64,000 nt of DNA from the NCBI GenBank assembly GCA_016648135.1, contig JADDOH010002330.1, forward strand, positions 62,001 to 126,000. The letters run 5' to 3'. This DNA comes from Agrypnia vestita. Its lineage: Eukaryota > Arthropoda > Insecta > Trichoptera > Phryganeidae. The notes under the pieces are model-generated. The model was given only the letters and a program-made list of their open reading frames with translations, was not told the DNA's origin and made no database searches. Each line of letters begins with the position of its first letter. The stretch's first letter is position 1. A program made the translations under genes and the position numbers. Shown here piece after piece: positions 50,691 to 61,232 of this stretch.

Positions 50691-51300
50691 TTCAATTATA
50701 CCATTAAACTAATATAGATGCAAAAATAATATTTTTTGGTGAAAGACGAAAATTTGCCTATTTTGTATCGAACTTAGTACAATGTTATATAATATCGCTC
50801 GAGACATGAAGAATTTATGTAACGTCAGGGTGTATTATTGTGTGGTAGATTGAGATTTTTGATTTGATTGACAAGTGTTCCGATATTACGAGTTTCCCAT
50901 GGGAAAAATAACAGTATTTTATCATTCCCTCTGTCGTGCACTGGGCCAGGGAAATATACGTTAGAAACAAGTTAGCGTTGTATAAGGGAAGAGTACCTAT
51001 AAGAAGTGACGGTCTTATGGTATGGGGGTTCCAGATTAGTATCCCTGTTAGGCCGTGTGATTTTCTCAAACTGATTTTCTCAGCCTGTCGTACTGTTGCA
51101 AATTAAAATATAAAGTAAATAAAAACAAAATTATTTTTGAAATACCTTAACATTTTTCAAGAACAAAATTACTAGATTTTCGTTCCTAGAGGATCTTAAT
51201 TAATCAAGGTGTATTATAGATGTTTCACAGAGACGAAACTATTTATATGTGAAAGTAAAATCGAGCAACACGTGTATCAAACTCGGAAATGTGGTGTTTA
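50691..51300. other. Intronic sequence with a short repeat B fragment
   Basis: At 51205-51260 GTATTATAGATGTTTCACAG and AGACGAAACTATTTATATGT match the start of repeat B. The rest shows nothing; an 84-codon minus frame at 50815 is not recognisable. Confidence 0.45.
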
Positions 51301-51815
51301 TACAGGGTGTAACAGAGCTAGTCCAAAATATTTTATAGGTGTATTCCTGCCTTGATTATGAGTCGAAAATGTGCAAGCTACCGTGACCTAATATCAATAG
51401 TTATGGAGTTGTGCAATATCAAACTTTTTTTTTTCAATATTTCTCACTTAGTTTTTACAAACGTTGAATTATCATTACAGTAACTTATATTCATTACGAA
51501 AAATTCATTTGTTTCTATGAAAGTTAAATAAAATAATAAAAACACTAAAAAAATCCAATTGGATTCGAAGGTTTTTATCATTTTATTTGACTTGTATTAA
51601 AGGGAAAGAATTTTTCATATTCGATAAATGTTAGTTACCGTAATGATAGTCCAACGTGCAAAAACATGTCAGAAATATTTTTTAAAAAGATGCAAACTTT
51701 GATGTCGCATATCTCCTTAAATATTGATGTTAGGTCATGATTGCTTAAACATTTTCGACTCATAATCAAGCCAGGAATTCACCTATAAATTATGGTGGAC
51801 TAGCTCTGTCCACTT
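51301..51815. mobile_element. MITE family C, complete copy (GGTGTAAC subtype)
   Basis: TACAGGGTGTAACAGAGCTA and CTGCCTTGATTATGAGTCGA at the left; the inverse CGACTCATAATCAAGCCAGG and GGTGGACTAGCTCTGTC at the right, with the last 10-15 bases diverged. Confidence 0.75.
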
Positions 51816-52370
51816 TATTCAATACAGACTTAGGACCTCGCCATCTTTTTTTGAAATTTTCTACTCCCACGAAACGTTATATACTTAAAGACTTCCAGTT
51901 TTTTGACGAGATTATGAGCAGTATTCTTTTTGATGTGTAGTACCTATATTCATCCGAAATATACGCTAGAAAATAATTATAACTTTAGTATCTCCGTGTC
52001 CATGAGATATCTATAATTAATATATCTTAAATAAACAAATTAATAAATAAATTCAAATGGTTGGTGATCTACTTAGTACCTACCTGTTTAAAAAATTATG
52101 CAAAAACGCTTTGTTACGTAAGTGAGAATCCTTCGAGTCTACGTTGGTCCATTGTTTCATCGAAGGTACGACGGATTAACTCGCCGGATAAGGAGGCTGT
52201 GATAAGAATCAGCTTTGAAGGATCCACTTAGCCCGAGAGGAGGCCTTTGTGCTCCGCTGATAGCCAAGGCCACCTCAAAGCCCGCTCCTACTCCTGGAGC
52301 TTCTCAGGATAACGTCTGAATTATGTGACGGCCCATCTGCCATCTCTCTTGTATACAATTCTGACCATTA
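51816..52370. other. Unassigned intronic sequence
   Basis: The part at 52120-52320 has balanced composition (GAGAGGAGGCCTTTGTGCTC) and may be an element or regulatory piece; I could not identify it. Confidence 0.35.
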
Positions 52371-52960
52371 TACAGGGCGCAACGAAGCTAGTCCACAATA
52401 TTTACAGGTGGATTTCTACCTTGATTCACATCGTCATTCATCATCATCATTCTTGGCACTTCAACCCTTGGTGGGCCTCCTCAATAATTTTCCTCCACTC
52501 ATCTCGGTCTAGTGCCAGCTCTCTCCAGTTCCGAAGCTCTAAGGCAGAGATGTCTTTGAGGACGTTGTCGCTCCATCTTAATTTTGACCTTCCTAAGCTC
52601 CTTCGCCCTATTGGCCTTGAGTTCAGCAGGGACTTTGGTGCTTGACGCTCGTACATTCTCTCCACATGATCCAGCCACCGAAGTCTTACCAGTTTTATAA
52701 ATTTTGTGACGTTTGGCTCCTTATAGAGTATAGAGCTCATTGTTGTAACGTCTGCGCCAAAGTCCATTTTCTAGAACCGGTCCGAAGATACGCCTCAAAA
52801 GTTTCCTTTCAAAAACATCCAGTGCTCTCTCATTCCTCTTAGTTAGTACCCACGTCTCAGCTGCGTACGTGAGCACTGGCCTACTAAGCGTTTTGTACAC
52901 TGATTTAATTGTTTCTACCTTGATTACAAGTCGCAAAAGCAACCATGCTGTAACTATAAC
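52371..52960. mobile_element. MITE family C remnant split by a LINE
   Basis: TACAGGGCGCAACGAAGCTA and GGTGGATTTCTACCTTGATT lie left of the LINE. CTACCTTGATTACAAGTCGC and AAGCAACCATG continue the arm right of it. Confidence 0.7.
52427..52911 (-). mobile_element. RTE-type LINE with 14-bp target duplication
   Basis: TTTCTACCTTGATT occurs on both sides (52413-52426 and 52912-52925). On the minus strand: SVYKTLSRPVLTYAAETWVL, FERKLLRRIFGPVLENGLWR, then LRWLDHVERMYERQAPKSLL, RRSLGRSKLRWSDNVLKDI and RDEWRKIIEEAHQGLKC. This is the end of ORF2 of an RTE-clade LINE. The tail is a (GAT)n run. One frameshift near 52760; 5'-truncated. Confidence 0.85.
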
Positions 52961-53529
52961 AGCGATGAAGATAACGATGTGGATGACACAGTGACCGGTA
53001 GTAGCACAACTCGTCAGCACACCGCTGCTGCTCAAGATGCTGCCTGCTGCTGCCCTGACCTTTTTAGTTGACTGCCATCTAGATCTACCAGAACTGACGT
53101 CACATTCTATCTCCCACACTGCCACACAAATACTAAAGAGAACTCATTCTTCTACAGAGCCTCATCGTATTTTAACACCTTCTTCAGTGAACTCGACATC
53201 TTCAACACGACAACTACTAAGATTAAAACACACATTTAACACATTGTGAACTCCATACGGCCTTCCTTTAAAGTTAACTAATCTCTATCACACAGATCTT
53301 ATTCCTTATCCCATATTCCCTTTACCAAATCCATTTCCCCTTCCTTCCTCTGCCCCTGGAAATAAATTTACCATACTTTCTTCAAGTGTTAATCTATTTT
53401 TATATCTTTTTTGAAAAAACTTTTTCTTCTTTGATCTTTTTATGGAATTTGTTTAATATGTCTTCTTATTCTCTTGTACACAATACTTAGTATTCTAGGT
53501 TAATCAAGTGAATTCATATAGTTGACTTA
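52961..53529 (+). other. Unidentified element tail
   Basis: + strand codons NSDEDNDVDDTVTGSSTTRQ and, after a shift, HTATQILKRTHSSTEPHRIL and STRQLLRLKHTFNTL, stopping at 53249. A pyrimidine-rich UTR-like stretch (CCATTTCCCCTTCCTTCCTC) follows. This looks like the end of a retroelement protein plus UTR, but I cannot name the family. Confidence 0.35.
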
Positions 53530-54292
53530 CATCCGTATTCTGAAAATAGCAATGTCTAGATCTTTAAGATCTTTATCCCAACACTTAATAGACGATAATA
53601 AAAATTAAAAATAAACGAGACATAGCTTTACGTCGGTGTTTGTTTCTGTAAGTTTCTACGTGAGATAGATATAGAGGGAGGGAGAAAGATGTAAATTGTT
53701 ATCTGTCAAATGTCAAGATGGGAAGATTCGAATACGCCGTAACGCGGACAAGTTTAGCCATGATTTTTCATCTGGACGCTGTGGATGAAGAAATTAATAC
53801 GTTTGTAAGAAACAATCTTTCTTATATCATCTTTTAATACAGTGTATTTGAGCCGTATAATTACAAAATCCGCTCTGGACGAATTTTGAAAAAATGAGGT
53901 TAGATTTTCATATAGTGGAGTATCTAAAAATCTATCGAACATTGAGTAGAAAATCCCACTCCATTGCGTTAATAGTAAAACAAACATTTGGATGAGTTGC
54001 AAAACTTGCTTCGAATCACACGTGAGTTGAGAAATACTCTCTGAAAGTACTGCAATGCGTAATTAAGAAGTGTCAAAATAATCTCCGTTCATAAAAGTGC
54101 GTAGCAAATTTGTGTTTCTCATATCTTACTAACATATTCATTATAATATATGCGGATCAATTGCCACGTTGAAAATTATTTGGTTAAGCATACCTACATT
54201 ATTTTATTAATGCTTATAAATGTTTGATTTTTCATAGTTTTCCAATAGCCTTATGCAATTTATAACATAAAATATTGTTGAACTTTCAGGTG

Positions 54293-54557
54293 ATTGTGGG
54301 TGTCCATCAGAGTCCTGGCTTCTTATGCTTTCATAAAATCCAGGAAAGAATACACCGAATCTAGGTATACAAAAGCACACAACAAAATCAGAAATGTTGT
54401 GAAGCGATGTATTGAACTTTTTAAGTCAACATTTCGGTGCATTCTGAAGCATTCAATTTTGCATTACAGTCGGACCGTTGCTGGACAAACTGTATACTCA
54501 TGTGTAGTTCTACACAATATATGCATATGTGAAATGTTGCAATGGCAGCACAACTAA
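54293..54557 (+). pseudogene. Harbinger (HARBI1-like) transposase C-terminal remnant
   Basis: After a splice-like ACTTTCAG the codons give GDCGCPSESWLL, the G-D-x-G-x-P motif holding a catalytic Asp of the DDE_Tnp_4 domain. One frame later comes SRYTKAHNKIRNVVKRCIEL then FKSTFRCILKHSILHYSRTV and VYSCVVLHNICI. This is the R..VER.fg.LK.RFR.L.....LhY.......i...cvLHN.C tail of Harbinger transposases. A frameshift and a stop separate the two. The N-terminal region near 53760-53990 is badly decayed. A host-domesticated copy would not carry these lesions, so I call a pseudogene. Confidence 0.8.
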
Positions 54558-55195
54558 TGGTAACTTTTGATTTATTTTATTCATTTAATGGAAAACTGAA
54601 GACTTTCTATATAATGTTACAATATTTTAATTTTGATTTCAGGTGATGTTGCAGTTTTCAGTTTTAGTAAAAAATCTTCCGTTTAATGCACATATAAAAA
54701 GCTTACCAAGATGGGGTCGACAAGTCTGGAATAATGTTGTACAGTGATAATAAAAAAATAATGCTTTGTTTAACATTTTTATATTTATAAATTTTGTTTT
54801 GTTTTGTTTATTGTTGTTTTAGTTTATTATATATTATTTTGACTTTGTACATTTAATAACTCCGCCTTGTTTAAGAATAATTATTCTAAATATATTCAAT
54901 ACATTCAGCATTTTTGTCAGTTTTCTTTACGGTTCTTTTTGGAAAATGTATTTATTTTATACATTAAATTATTAATACCTGTATACATAGGTATTAATAA
55001 TTTATGTATATTCATTAGAGACTGTTGATATTTTAGTTTTGTTTAACTTATTCTTAATTTTAACTTATTATGATCCTAAGAACAATTAAACTGCAATAGC
55101 AGAGATTCTTACCTTATTTTTTATTTGAGGGTGGTATTTTATGTAATTATGAACAGTGATATTAAACATACTTATTGAATGAAATAAATGTCTCC

Positions 55196-55586
55196 AAAGT
55201 TTGCGTTTATTTTTCAATATTTCTGAATTGTGTAAAAAAAATAAAATAAAATTATATTGAATATTAAAAAATCATAATATTTAATATAATTCAAATAAAA
55301 TGATAAAAGTATTTTTCAAATTTGTGCAGGGTTTTAAACATTTTATTTGACTTGTATTAAAGCGAATAAATTTTTGATATTTGTCACACTACCTATACTG
55401 TCTAATGATAGTCCTACGTTTAACAGAAGTTAAGTCATAGACATTGAAAAAAATACAATTTTCATCATCATTTTGAAAGTCATTGATCTCTAACTATTGA
55501 TATTAGAACACTATTTATTGTTTATAATTTGACTCATAATTTATTCAGGAATCTGCCTATAAAGTATGGTGGACCAGCTCCCTGTA
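55196..55586. mobile_element. MITE family C, truncated
   Basis: ATTTTATTTGACTTGTATTA, AATAATGATAGTCC-type hinge and GGTGGACCAGCTCCCTGTA; the left terminus is missing. Confidence 0.6.
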
Positions 55587-56245
55587 TAACAGACACATAA
55601 CAAATAACACTGATGACACATGACGTGGTTGGAAATCCTTTTCGCTGCCTTACTTGTCGGCAAAGCATAAAATAAAATTTAACGAGCTTAGAAGTGCATC
55701 ATTTAAACAAAATTGTCCTAATATTGAACTTAAAGTAAAAAATAAGGCTGTTTTGATAGATAGATATTATTGACACAAAATATTATTAGATCCCACCGAA
55801 GTTCTTCAGTAATCAATTCTTTACTGGTACAACTGTACAAAGAACTATTAAAAATATCGAAAGCAAAATATAATGACCTGCGTTAACTATGTGAAAATGG
55901 CATAATTCCCAGAAGATTTCGTCATGAATACTTGACACTGTCCCATGATCCTAAAGCAGCTGATGTTTTAGCAAATCAAATGAGGATGATGCACAAGTAT
56001 AGCACTGTGCATTTGGTGTATGTTACCAAAAACTTTAAAATTCGTTTGTGCGTAGATCAAATAAAGTATACCTGTGCATTTATTTATCTTACAGCGTTTT
56101 ATTGTAAAGAGAACATACTTGACAATAGATAATTTATTGAATATTATTATGTCAAATATTCTTATCATTATAATTAGTTTTTTTATTTATCCTTTGGGAG
56201 GGATTGTAATGTGGGAATTCCCGCATTTTTAGAATATCATTAGCG
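55587..56245 (+). other. Harbinger interior, unidentified
   Basis: + strand codons RRFRHEYLTLSHDPKAADVL and ANQMRMMHK near 55900-55990 look like a fragment of a transposon protein, but I cannot name it. Confidence 0.35.
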
Positions 56246-56249
56246 TGGA

Positions 56250-56600
56250 ACTTAATTGTTTCCAAGAATTAATATTAAAAATTTTGTCTCTATTTCATTT
56301 GCAACAAATTGTATAGCTATCCTCTTCATTGCATGTATTACCTTTCCTTAGTGTTTGAACAAAATTGTTTCTTAGAATCCTGCAGAAATACAAAATTATG
56401 AAGCATTTATTTTCAATAGTTTTCTTATAAAAACTTTATTGTTACCATGAATTAATATCAATAATGTGCTCTATCTCATTTACATCTAACTGTATAGCTA
56501 TCCACTTTATTGTAGGTATTACCATTCATTAGTTTTTGTAAATTGCTTCTTAGAATCGTTCAGAAATACAAAAAACTACAGCAAAGCAGTAATAATTAAT
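56250..56600 (+). repeat. Diverged tandem duplication, period about 181 bp
   Basis: TGTATAGCTATCC...TATTACC...TTAGT...CTTAGAATC...CAGAAATACAAA occurs twice at this spacing, with about one difference in six bases. Confidence 0.6.
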
Positions 56601-56764
56601 CGATTTTTATAGTGATAAGCGAAAGACATTAATAAAATAAATACTCTATATAAAATTTTGTTCCTAAAGTATATTCCTTAAAAAATGAGAAGAAAAAATC
56701 TTCTGTAAAATTTTGTTTTTGTCAGTCATGTTTTGGCTATCATGGGATGATATAGAAAGAAAAA

Positions 56765-56920
56765 CACTTGTTCTTTTAGTTCTACATTTTTAATTTTTGA
56801 GACGCGTTTCGCCTTATGAGGGCATTGTCAATCTCATAAGATATTGATTGATTGGTAATGCCCTTATAAGACGAAACGCGTCTAAAAAAATTAAAAATGT
56901 AGAACAAATCTTGCTTCATC
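56765..56920. mobile_element. PLE termini, inverted pair
   Basis: TTCTACATTTTTAATTTTTG, AGACGCGTTTCGCCTTATGA and the inverse TTATAAGACGAAACGCGTCT, AAAAATTAAAAATGTAGAA. Same terminus as at 26546. Confidence 0.65.
56801..56831 (-). ncRNA. Derived hammerhead-like motif
   Basis: TTGACAA in place of CTGANGA, spacer T, stem GCC/GGC with loop CTCATAA, GAA, palindrome ACGCGT, base C. Like the motif at 11256 in its first box, although the two termini are otherwise unrelated in sequence. Confidence 0.35.
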
Positions 56921-57386
56921 AAAAGAGAAGTTGAAACAAAACCACAAACAAAACTGATCACGCTCCTTGGAAGTAGCAGAATTATAAATATTGAGACTTA
57001 AAATTCCTGAAATTGATATCATTAGGTCAAAATATTGTAATAACGCTTCGGTCAATATGAAGAAAACGCGTGTAAGTTTTTACCTACTGACAATTTCAAT
57101 TACAAACCTTTGTCGTAATTTTAAATATCATTTGCGCCTATCTTTGACATTTGACATATATATATGTACCTATGTGTACAGAGTTAAGGGATGTCACCGA
57201 TAAATCGGTTTTGCTAGTTTCGCGTTCCGTCATTTTTGTGGTAGGAACTTTTCTGCATTTGGGACATAAAAAAGATTTTAGATTATAATAATAAGTAAAA
57301 ATTGGACTCGTGTCCCAATATATCGCGTTGTATATTTATACTTGAAATACGAAGTTTTATGCTACATAATTCGTACTATAGATAGC
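56921..57386. other. Harbinger interior, AT-rich
   Basis: No gene seen. The sequence around the family D insertion is itself an imperfect inverted repeat (TTATACTTGAAATACGAA at 57340 and TTCGTATTTCAAGTATAA at 57900). Confidence 0.4.
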
Positions 57387-57393
57387 ATAAAAC

Positions 57394-57889
57394 CACAGTA
57401 TACTAAGAACAGTAATACGTCTTCATACGAACGGCCGCTACCCATTAAAATGTATGCGTGCGTGCTTGGCGCCGTGTACGCACGCACTGTGCCGCACACA
57501 TTGACGTAAAATATGGGGGCACAAGGTGGCGGCAGTAAGGGCCGTGCCTTCGGTGCCATCGCGCTCACAGCCGCCGCTTAAGAGAAAAAATACGCTTCCT
57601 GAAAAAAATGCCTTTTTTACGTTTGTGGTGCTTTACTAAAAAGGATTGTTGATTATCACAAAGACTGAGAGTTTTTAAAAATCTACGTTGATGATAATCA
57701 GCGTTCTTGCAATTTAAGAGCAGAAACTAGGTATACTAATTAGAGAATAAGACTATGCGTCGGAATCTCAGACGCTACGAGTTAAAAGAAAGGGAGTAAA
57801 AATAAAGTGACAACCCTAGCGTCAATGCAAGAGTAGGCTAATAACTCGCCGACTGGCCGGAGATAAACTACTGTTCTGGGTATACTGTG
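57394..57889 (-). mobile_element. Family D transposon, copy 2, with 7-bp target duplication
   Basis: Ends CACAGTATACTAAGAACAGT and ACTGTTCTGGGTATACTGTG, flanked by ATAAAAC on both sides (57387-57393 and 57890-57896). Collinear, in reverse, with copy 1 at 38066. The GC-rich core again holds a frame starting MAPKARPLLPPPCAPIF, here open beyond 44 codons. Confidence 0.82.
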
Positions 57890-57896
57890 ATAAAAC

Positions 57897-58379
57897 GTTC
57901 GTATTTCAAGTATAAACATACATATATTATATATTCGCGTGGCGAAGGTAACGTACCGAAACTTACACTAAACTACCAAAATCACGAAAATGATTATTTT
58001 ATTAAAACGAATTTGATTCTGATTTATATTTAATTATACACAAGTGCTTTTGTACAAAATCTTGTGCAATCATTTTGTACAAAAATGATACTGGATCTCA
58101 TATTGTACCACGATTTTTGATTTTAATAAAATATAAAGAAATCACAAAGAGATGTTAGAAAAATTAAGAAATACATATATATATTTAAGTGACATATAAT
58201 TATATTTAAACTCAGCACACTGACGAAAATTCATAATTTTAAGTATTCTTGTATTTTGAGCATGCGATGCAAGAATTTTTTTTTTTATAAACCTAATCCC
58301 AAAATACACAATGTTAAAATTAAATTTCGATGTAATTTTGAAATTATTATAATTTTGGAACACATTTGTGTTGACTAGA
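57897..58379. other. Harbinger interior, AT-rich
   Basis: Nothing recognised; one 82-codon minus frame is low-complexity. Confidence 0.4.
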
Positions 58380-58554
58380 CTTCTTTCCATTTAAGAAAGA
58401 AAATCGAATTAGTATGTGTAAGCCATGCGCACGACGCACGTTGTTTAATTGCGTTGGCGTTTACGGGTATAAACACCAACACAATGAAACAATTCGCATC
58501 ATACGCACGGCTAACATATACTAATTCGATTGTCTTTCTTAAATGGAAAGAGGT
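58380..58554. mobile_element. Foldback family F, complete
   Basis: CTTTCCATTTAAGAAAGAAA on the left, TTTCTTAAATGGAAAGAGGT on the right, inner arms TAAACACCAACACAATGAAA and inverse. Same family as 32570. Confidence 0.75.
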
Positions 58555-58843
58555 CTACCCGTCCGACCGATTAAAGTAGGTACTATAAGTTTTAAGAGAA
58601 CTTAATAAATAAAAAATAAAAAAATGTCGATTCATAGGAGTGTGCACATCCCTTCCATCTGTTGCGAATAACTTAACGTTTGTTTACGTTTTAGAGCATT
58701 CTCATTGGTTGAATTCATTAATTCCAAATCTGTCAAATTTAAAACGTCCCATTTGACGGCGTCACAATGTTATATGAATAGCTGTCAAGATCCAGATATA
58801 GCATAAAGATCCAGACATTGCTATCTTCAGAATCGGGCCCTTA

Positions 58844-58994
58844 GTATTTTTATAATATCATACGTTCTATTTCTTAATATCAAATAAGCTGTTTGAATTC
58901 TAAATAAAATAAAATAAAATAAAATCCCAGATCGGGTTTCAAGGCATTCTGAGCAGCATTGGTATTGAATTATGCAATTTTCATTGGTTTTTAT
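58844..58994. other. Spacer downstream of the Harbinger element
   Basis: Contains an (AAAAT)n run near 58905-58925 (TAAAATAAAATAAAATAAAA); otherwise nothing. Confidence 0.5.
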
Positions 58995-59340
58995 GGGTTA
59001 GTTTGTTACTCCCTTTGTTTTAACTCGTAGCGTCTGCGGTTTGTTGTCTGCTGGAAAAACTTTGGATCGATTTGTAACCCTTTTCCCGTGATCCAATCGA
59101 GCTGAAACTTTGCAGGCAGACTTGTGGTGACGATAAAAATAATGTAACAAATTTTTGTTTAAAAAATATATTAATCATAGTATAATTTTGGATTTTTCGA
59201 TTTTTAATGTTTTTTTCAAATTACAATCAATACAAATGAGTTATGACCCCGACGCGTGCAGTAGGCACGAAACCTGATTCAATGAGAAAGGGAGTATAAT
59301 AAGAACTTGGTTTTTATGGGTTAGTTTTTTATTCCCTTAA
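58995..59340 (+). repeat. Family E copy flanked by 21-bp direct repeats
   Basis: TACTCCCTTTGTTTTAACTC at the left and AAAGGGAGTATAATAAGAAC at the right. TTGGTTTTTATGGGTTAGTT occurs immediately outside the left end and again just past the right terminal repeat. Confidence 0.7.
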
Positions 59341-60119
59341 TTATCATAAAATAAGTGTAGTGTATTCCCACTTTGGGAATACAATACGGGGTTTGTTTTA
59401 TGAAAGAATAGGCGGTAATAAGTACTGTTCTGCTTTGTTGTTAAATCCGTGTTGCGGACCGACCCTAGCTACCGTAACCTTATACTATCGCAGACGGGAA
59501 GAAGAAGAGGGCGCGCCCGTGCGCGCACATCCTCGTATGTCGACCCCCTTCCCCTCTGGGTCAGGGTGGCCAGCCTAAAAACACCACAATAAGTTTACAT
59601 TGTACCTTAATGTCAACCGGCAGATTATTACCCATCTGTACTTAAAAATTCAAATAAAATCGTCAATCTAAAGAGAAATCAAACAATCTCAAAAAGTGGT
59701 TTCAATCCTCGCGTTGTAAGATCTATCCGGTCCACCATTTGGTCAATTCTTGAATGTACACACCGGATACCTGGTGTGTACATTCCCACGTTCGGTGTTT
59801 GTAATAATTTAGTGAAGTAATTATAGACAATAGACACTTCTGCGGGAACCAACAGCTGGCTCGGTGCTTTCCTTGTTCGGTCCTCGTGTTCCACAAGCGA
59901 AGCACCATTCTTTATTTATTTATTTCAATTGATTAAATTTTAAAATACAGATCTAACGAGGCATTACTGACCCTCCTAGGTTCGTGTAATTAAAATAAAA
60001 TGTAAAAATATTTTAACCTTTTGTCCTCCGTTGGCGACAATATATCCAACAGCCATAATGAATTATAAATAAACCTGATTGCGCAAATATAAACATAGTA
60101 AGTACATAAGTTTTATTAT
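59341..60119. other. Unassigned sequence with GC-rich patch and hairpin
   Basis: GC-rich at 59450-59580 (GGGCGCGCCCGTGCGCGCAC). A perfect hairpin GAATGTACACACC / GGTGTGTACATTC (59752-59785, 8-base loop). (TTTA)n near 59912. No gene recognised. Confidence 0.4.
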
Positions 60120-60238
60120 TATTGTGATGCTGCAATTTCAGAACAAAGTTCTGTGAATTATTAACAAATTTATTAATCAATTAGAAGATATACATAAAAA
60201 TCAAATAACGAAAAAATATACATATATAATAGATACAA
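60120..60238. repeat. Foldback family A, one end
   Basis: TTTCAGAACAAAGTTCTGTG and TTTATTAATCAATTAGAAGA match the left terminus of the copy at 1690. Confidence 0.55.
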
Positions 60239-60239
60239 T

Positions 60240-60440
60240 AAGTAGAGCTTGCGTGAGAAGATGTACGAGTGTAGCCGAAGCAAAATTGATTTGCCAAGAT
60301 AGGAGAATTTGGCGTTCTATCCTCTCTTCCTACTCCAAAGTCGCAAGAGGATGAATGGGTATATATCTTGATTGCAGAAACTGTGCCTGTCTCACTAGAA
60401 ATATCTGTGTTGAGACAGGCGTAGTTTCCAATATTGTGTA
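60240..60440 (+). mobile_element. RTE-like LINE 3' fragment
   Basis: Codons RRCTSVAEAKLICQDRRIWR and SILSSYSKVARG match the LINE at 15721. A hairpin GAAACTGTGCCTGTCTCA / TGAGACAGGCGTAGTTTC follows, nearly perfect. Confidence 0.6.
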
Positions 60441-60499
60441 GGTTCAAAACATAGTAAATAGAAAATAAAGTGTGTAAAGTAAAATAATAGAAAATATAT

Positions 60500-60960
60500 C
60501 ATATATATGAGGTTATATTGTTTTAGTGTGTTTGTGTAAGTGTGCCTATTTTATCTCTCCCCTTGTTTCGGATCCACTGTTTTATTTTGTATTTTATGTT
60601 AGGGTTGTAAATTGTGGTTAGCCCGGATTGTTTTAATTCGTCAAGCATACAATTAAGTAATTTGGGTCCAAAATAGTTATAGCTCCTTTTTCCATATGTG
60701 GTATGTAACCTTGGGATTTGTAGATTGAGTTTGTTTAGCCGTGTGGTAATTATTGTTTGAGTTGGTTTAAACTGTGTACTTTTGTGTTTGTATGTGTATT
60801 TAAGAGTAGTATTCGCATAAATTTGTTTTATATCGAATACATCGAATTTGTTGAATATTTCATCTGTCCTTGTTAAAGTTGAGGTTTTGAGGGTTACTTT
60901 TATAGCAATTTTTTGAGTTGCAATAATTGGATTGAGTTTACTCATAGTCGCTCCTCCCAC
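60500..60960 (-). mobile_element. LINE 3' end (C-terminal ORF2)
   Basis: A 145-codon minus frame with FNKFDVFDIKQIYANTTLKY, TTRLNKLNLQIPRLHTTYGK and RSYNYFGPKLLNCMLDELKQ matches the C-terminal tail of CR1/Jockey-group ORF2 (..Fdv..i.....; ...R.....P....tyg.RS...fgPk..N.l). It is the longest intact LINE frame in the window. The stop is near 60523. Confidence 0.7.
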
Positions 60961-61039
60961 GCAATTATGCCGTGTTCTTTAAATGATTGGCAGATTAGGC
61001 TAACAGCGACCGTAGTATGCCGCTGTCCGCTCGTCTAAA

Positions 61040-61232
61040 AATTGAGCTACCCTGGCCGAGTCCTGGGTGGAGACGAGCAGGCTGGCGGGAAGCTCGAGGG
61101 TGAAGAGGATCCCCGGCCCCCGCCCGTCTGGTGCGAGCTATCGATCGCCCCACAGCTGGTCGCAAATCCAAAGATGCGTGTGACGTCACCGTGTCCTATC
61201 CGGCACGGCCAGGATGAGGCTAGGATTAGAAC
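61040..61232. other. GC-rich block upstream of a LINE
   Basis: CCCCGGCCCCCGCCCGTCTG and GTGACGTCACCGTG (a CRE-like TGACGTCA). Not part of the LINE reading frame as far as I can tell; origin unknown. Confidence 0.3.

Larger units (their letters stand above)
53530..58840 (+). mobile_element. PIF/Harbinger transposon with later insertions
   Basis: The left end CATCCGTATTCTGAAAATAG and right end CTATCTTCAGAATCGGGCCC extend into a shared inverted block AGCAATGTCTRGATCTTTA. TTA lies on both sides (53527-53529 and 58841-58843), the 3-bp duplication of Harbinger. A transposase remnant is at 54293-54557. Within the 5.3 kb are a MITE C fragment, a tandem duplication, a PLE foldback, family D copy 2 and foldback F. 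Confidence 0.7.

Noticed and set aside
54294..54557. Domesticated HARBI1 host gene
   Set aside because: A frameshift and stop between the catalytic motif and the C-terminal tail, and flanking transposon termini, indicate a dead transposon copy.
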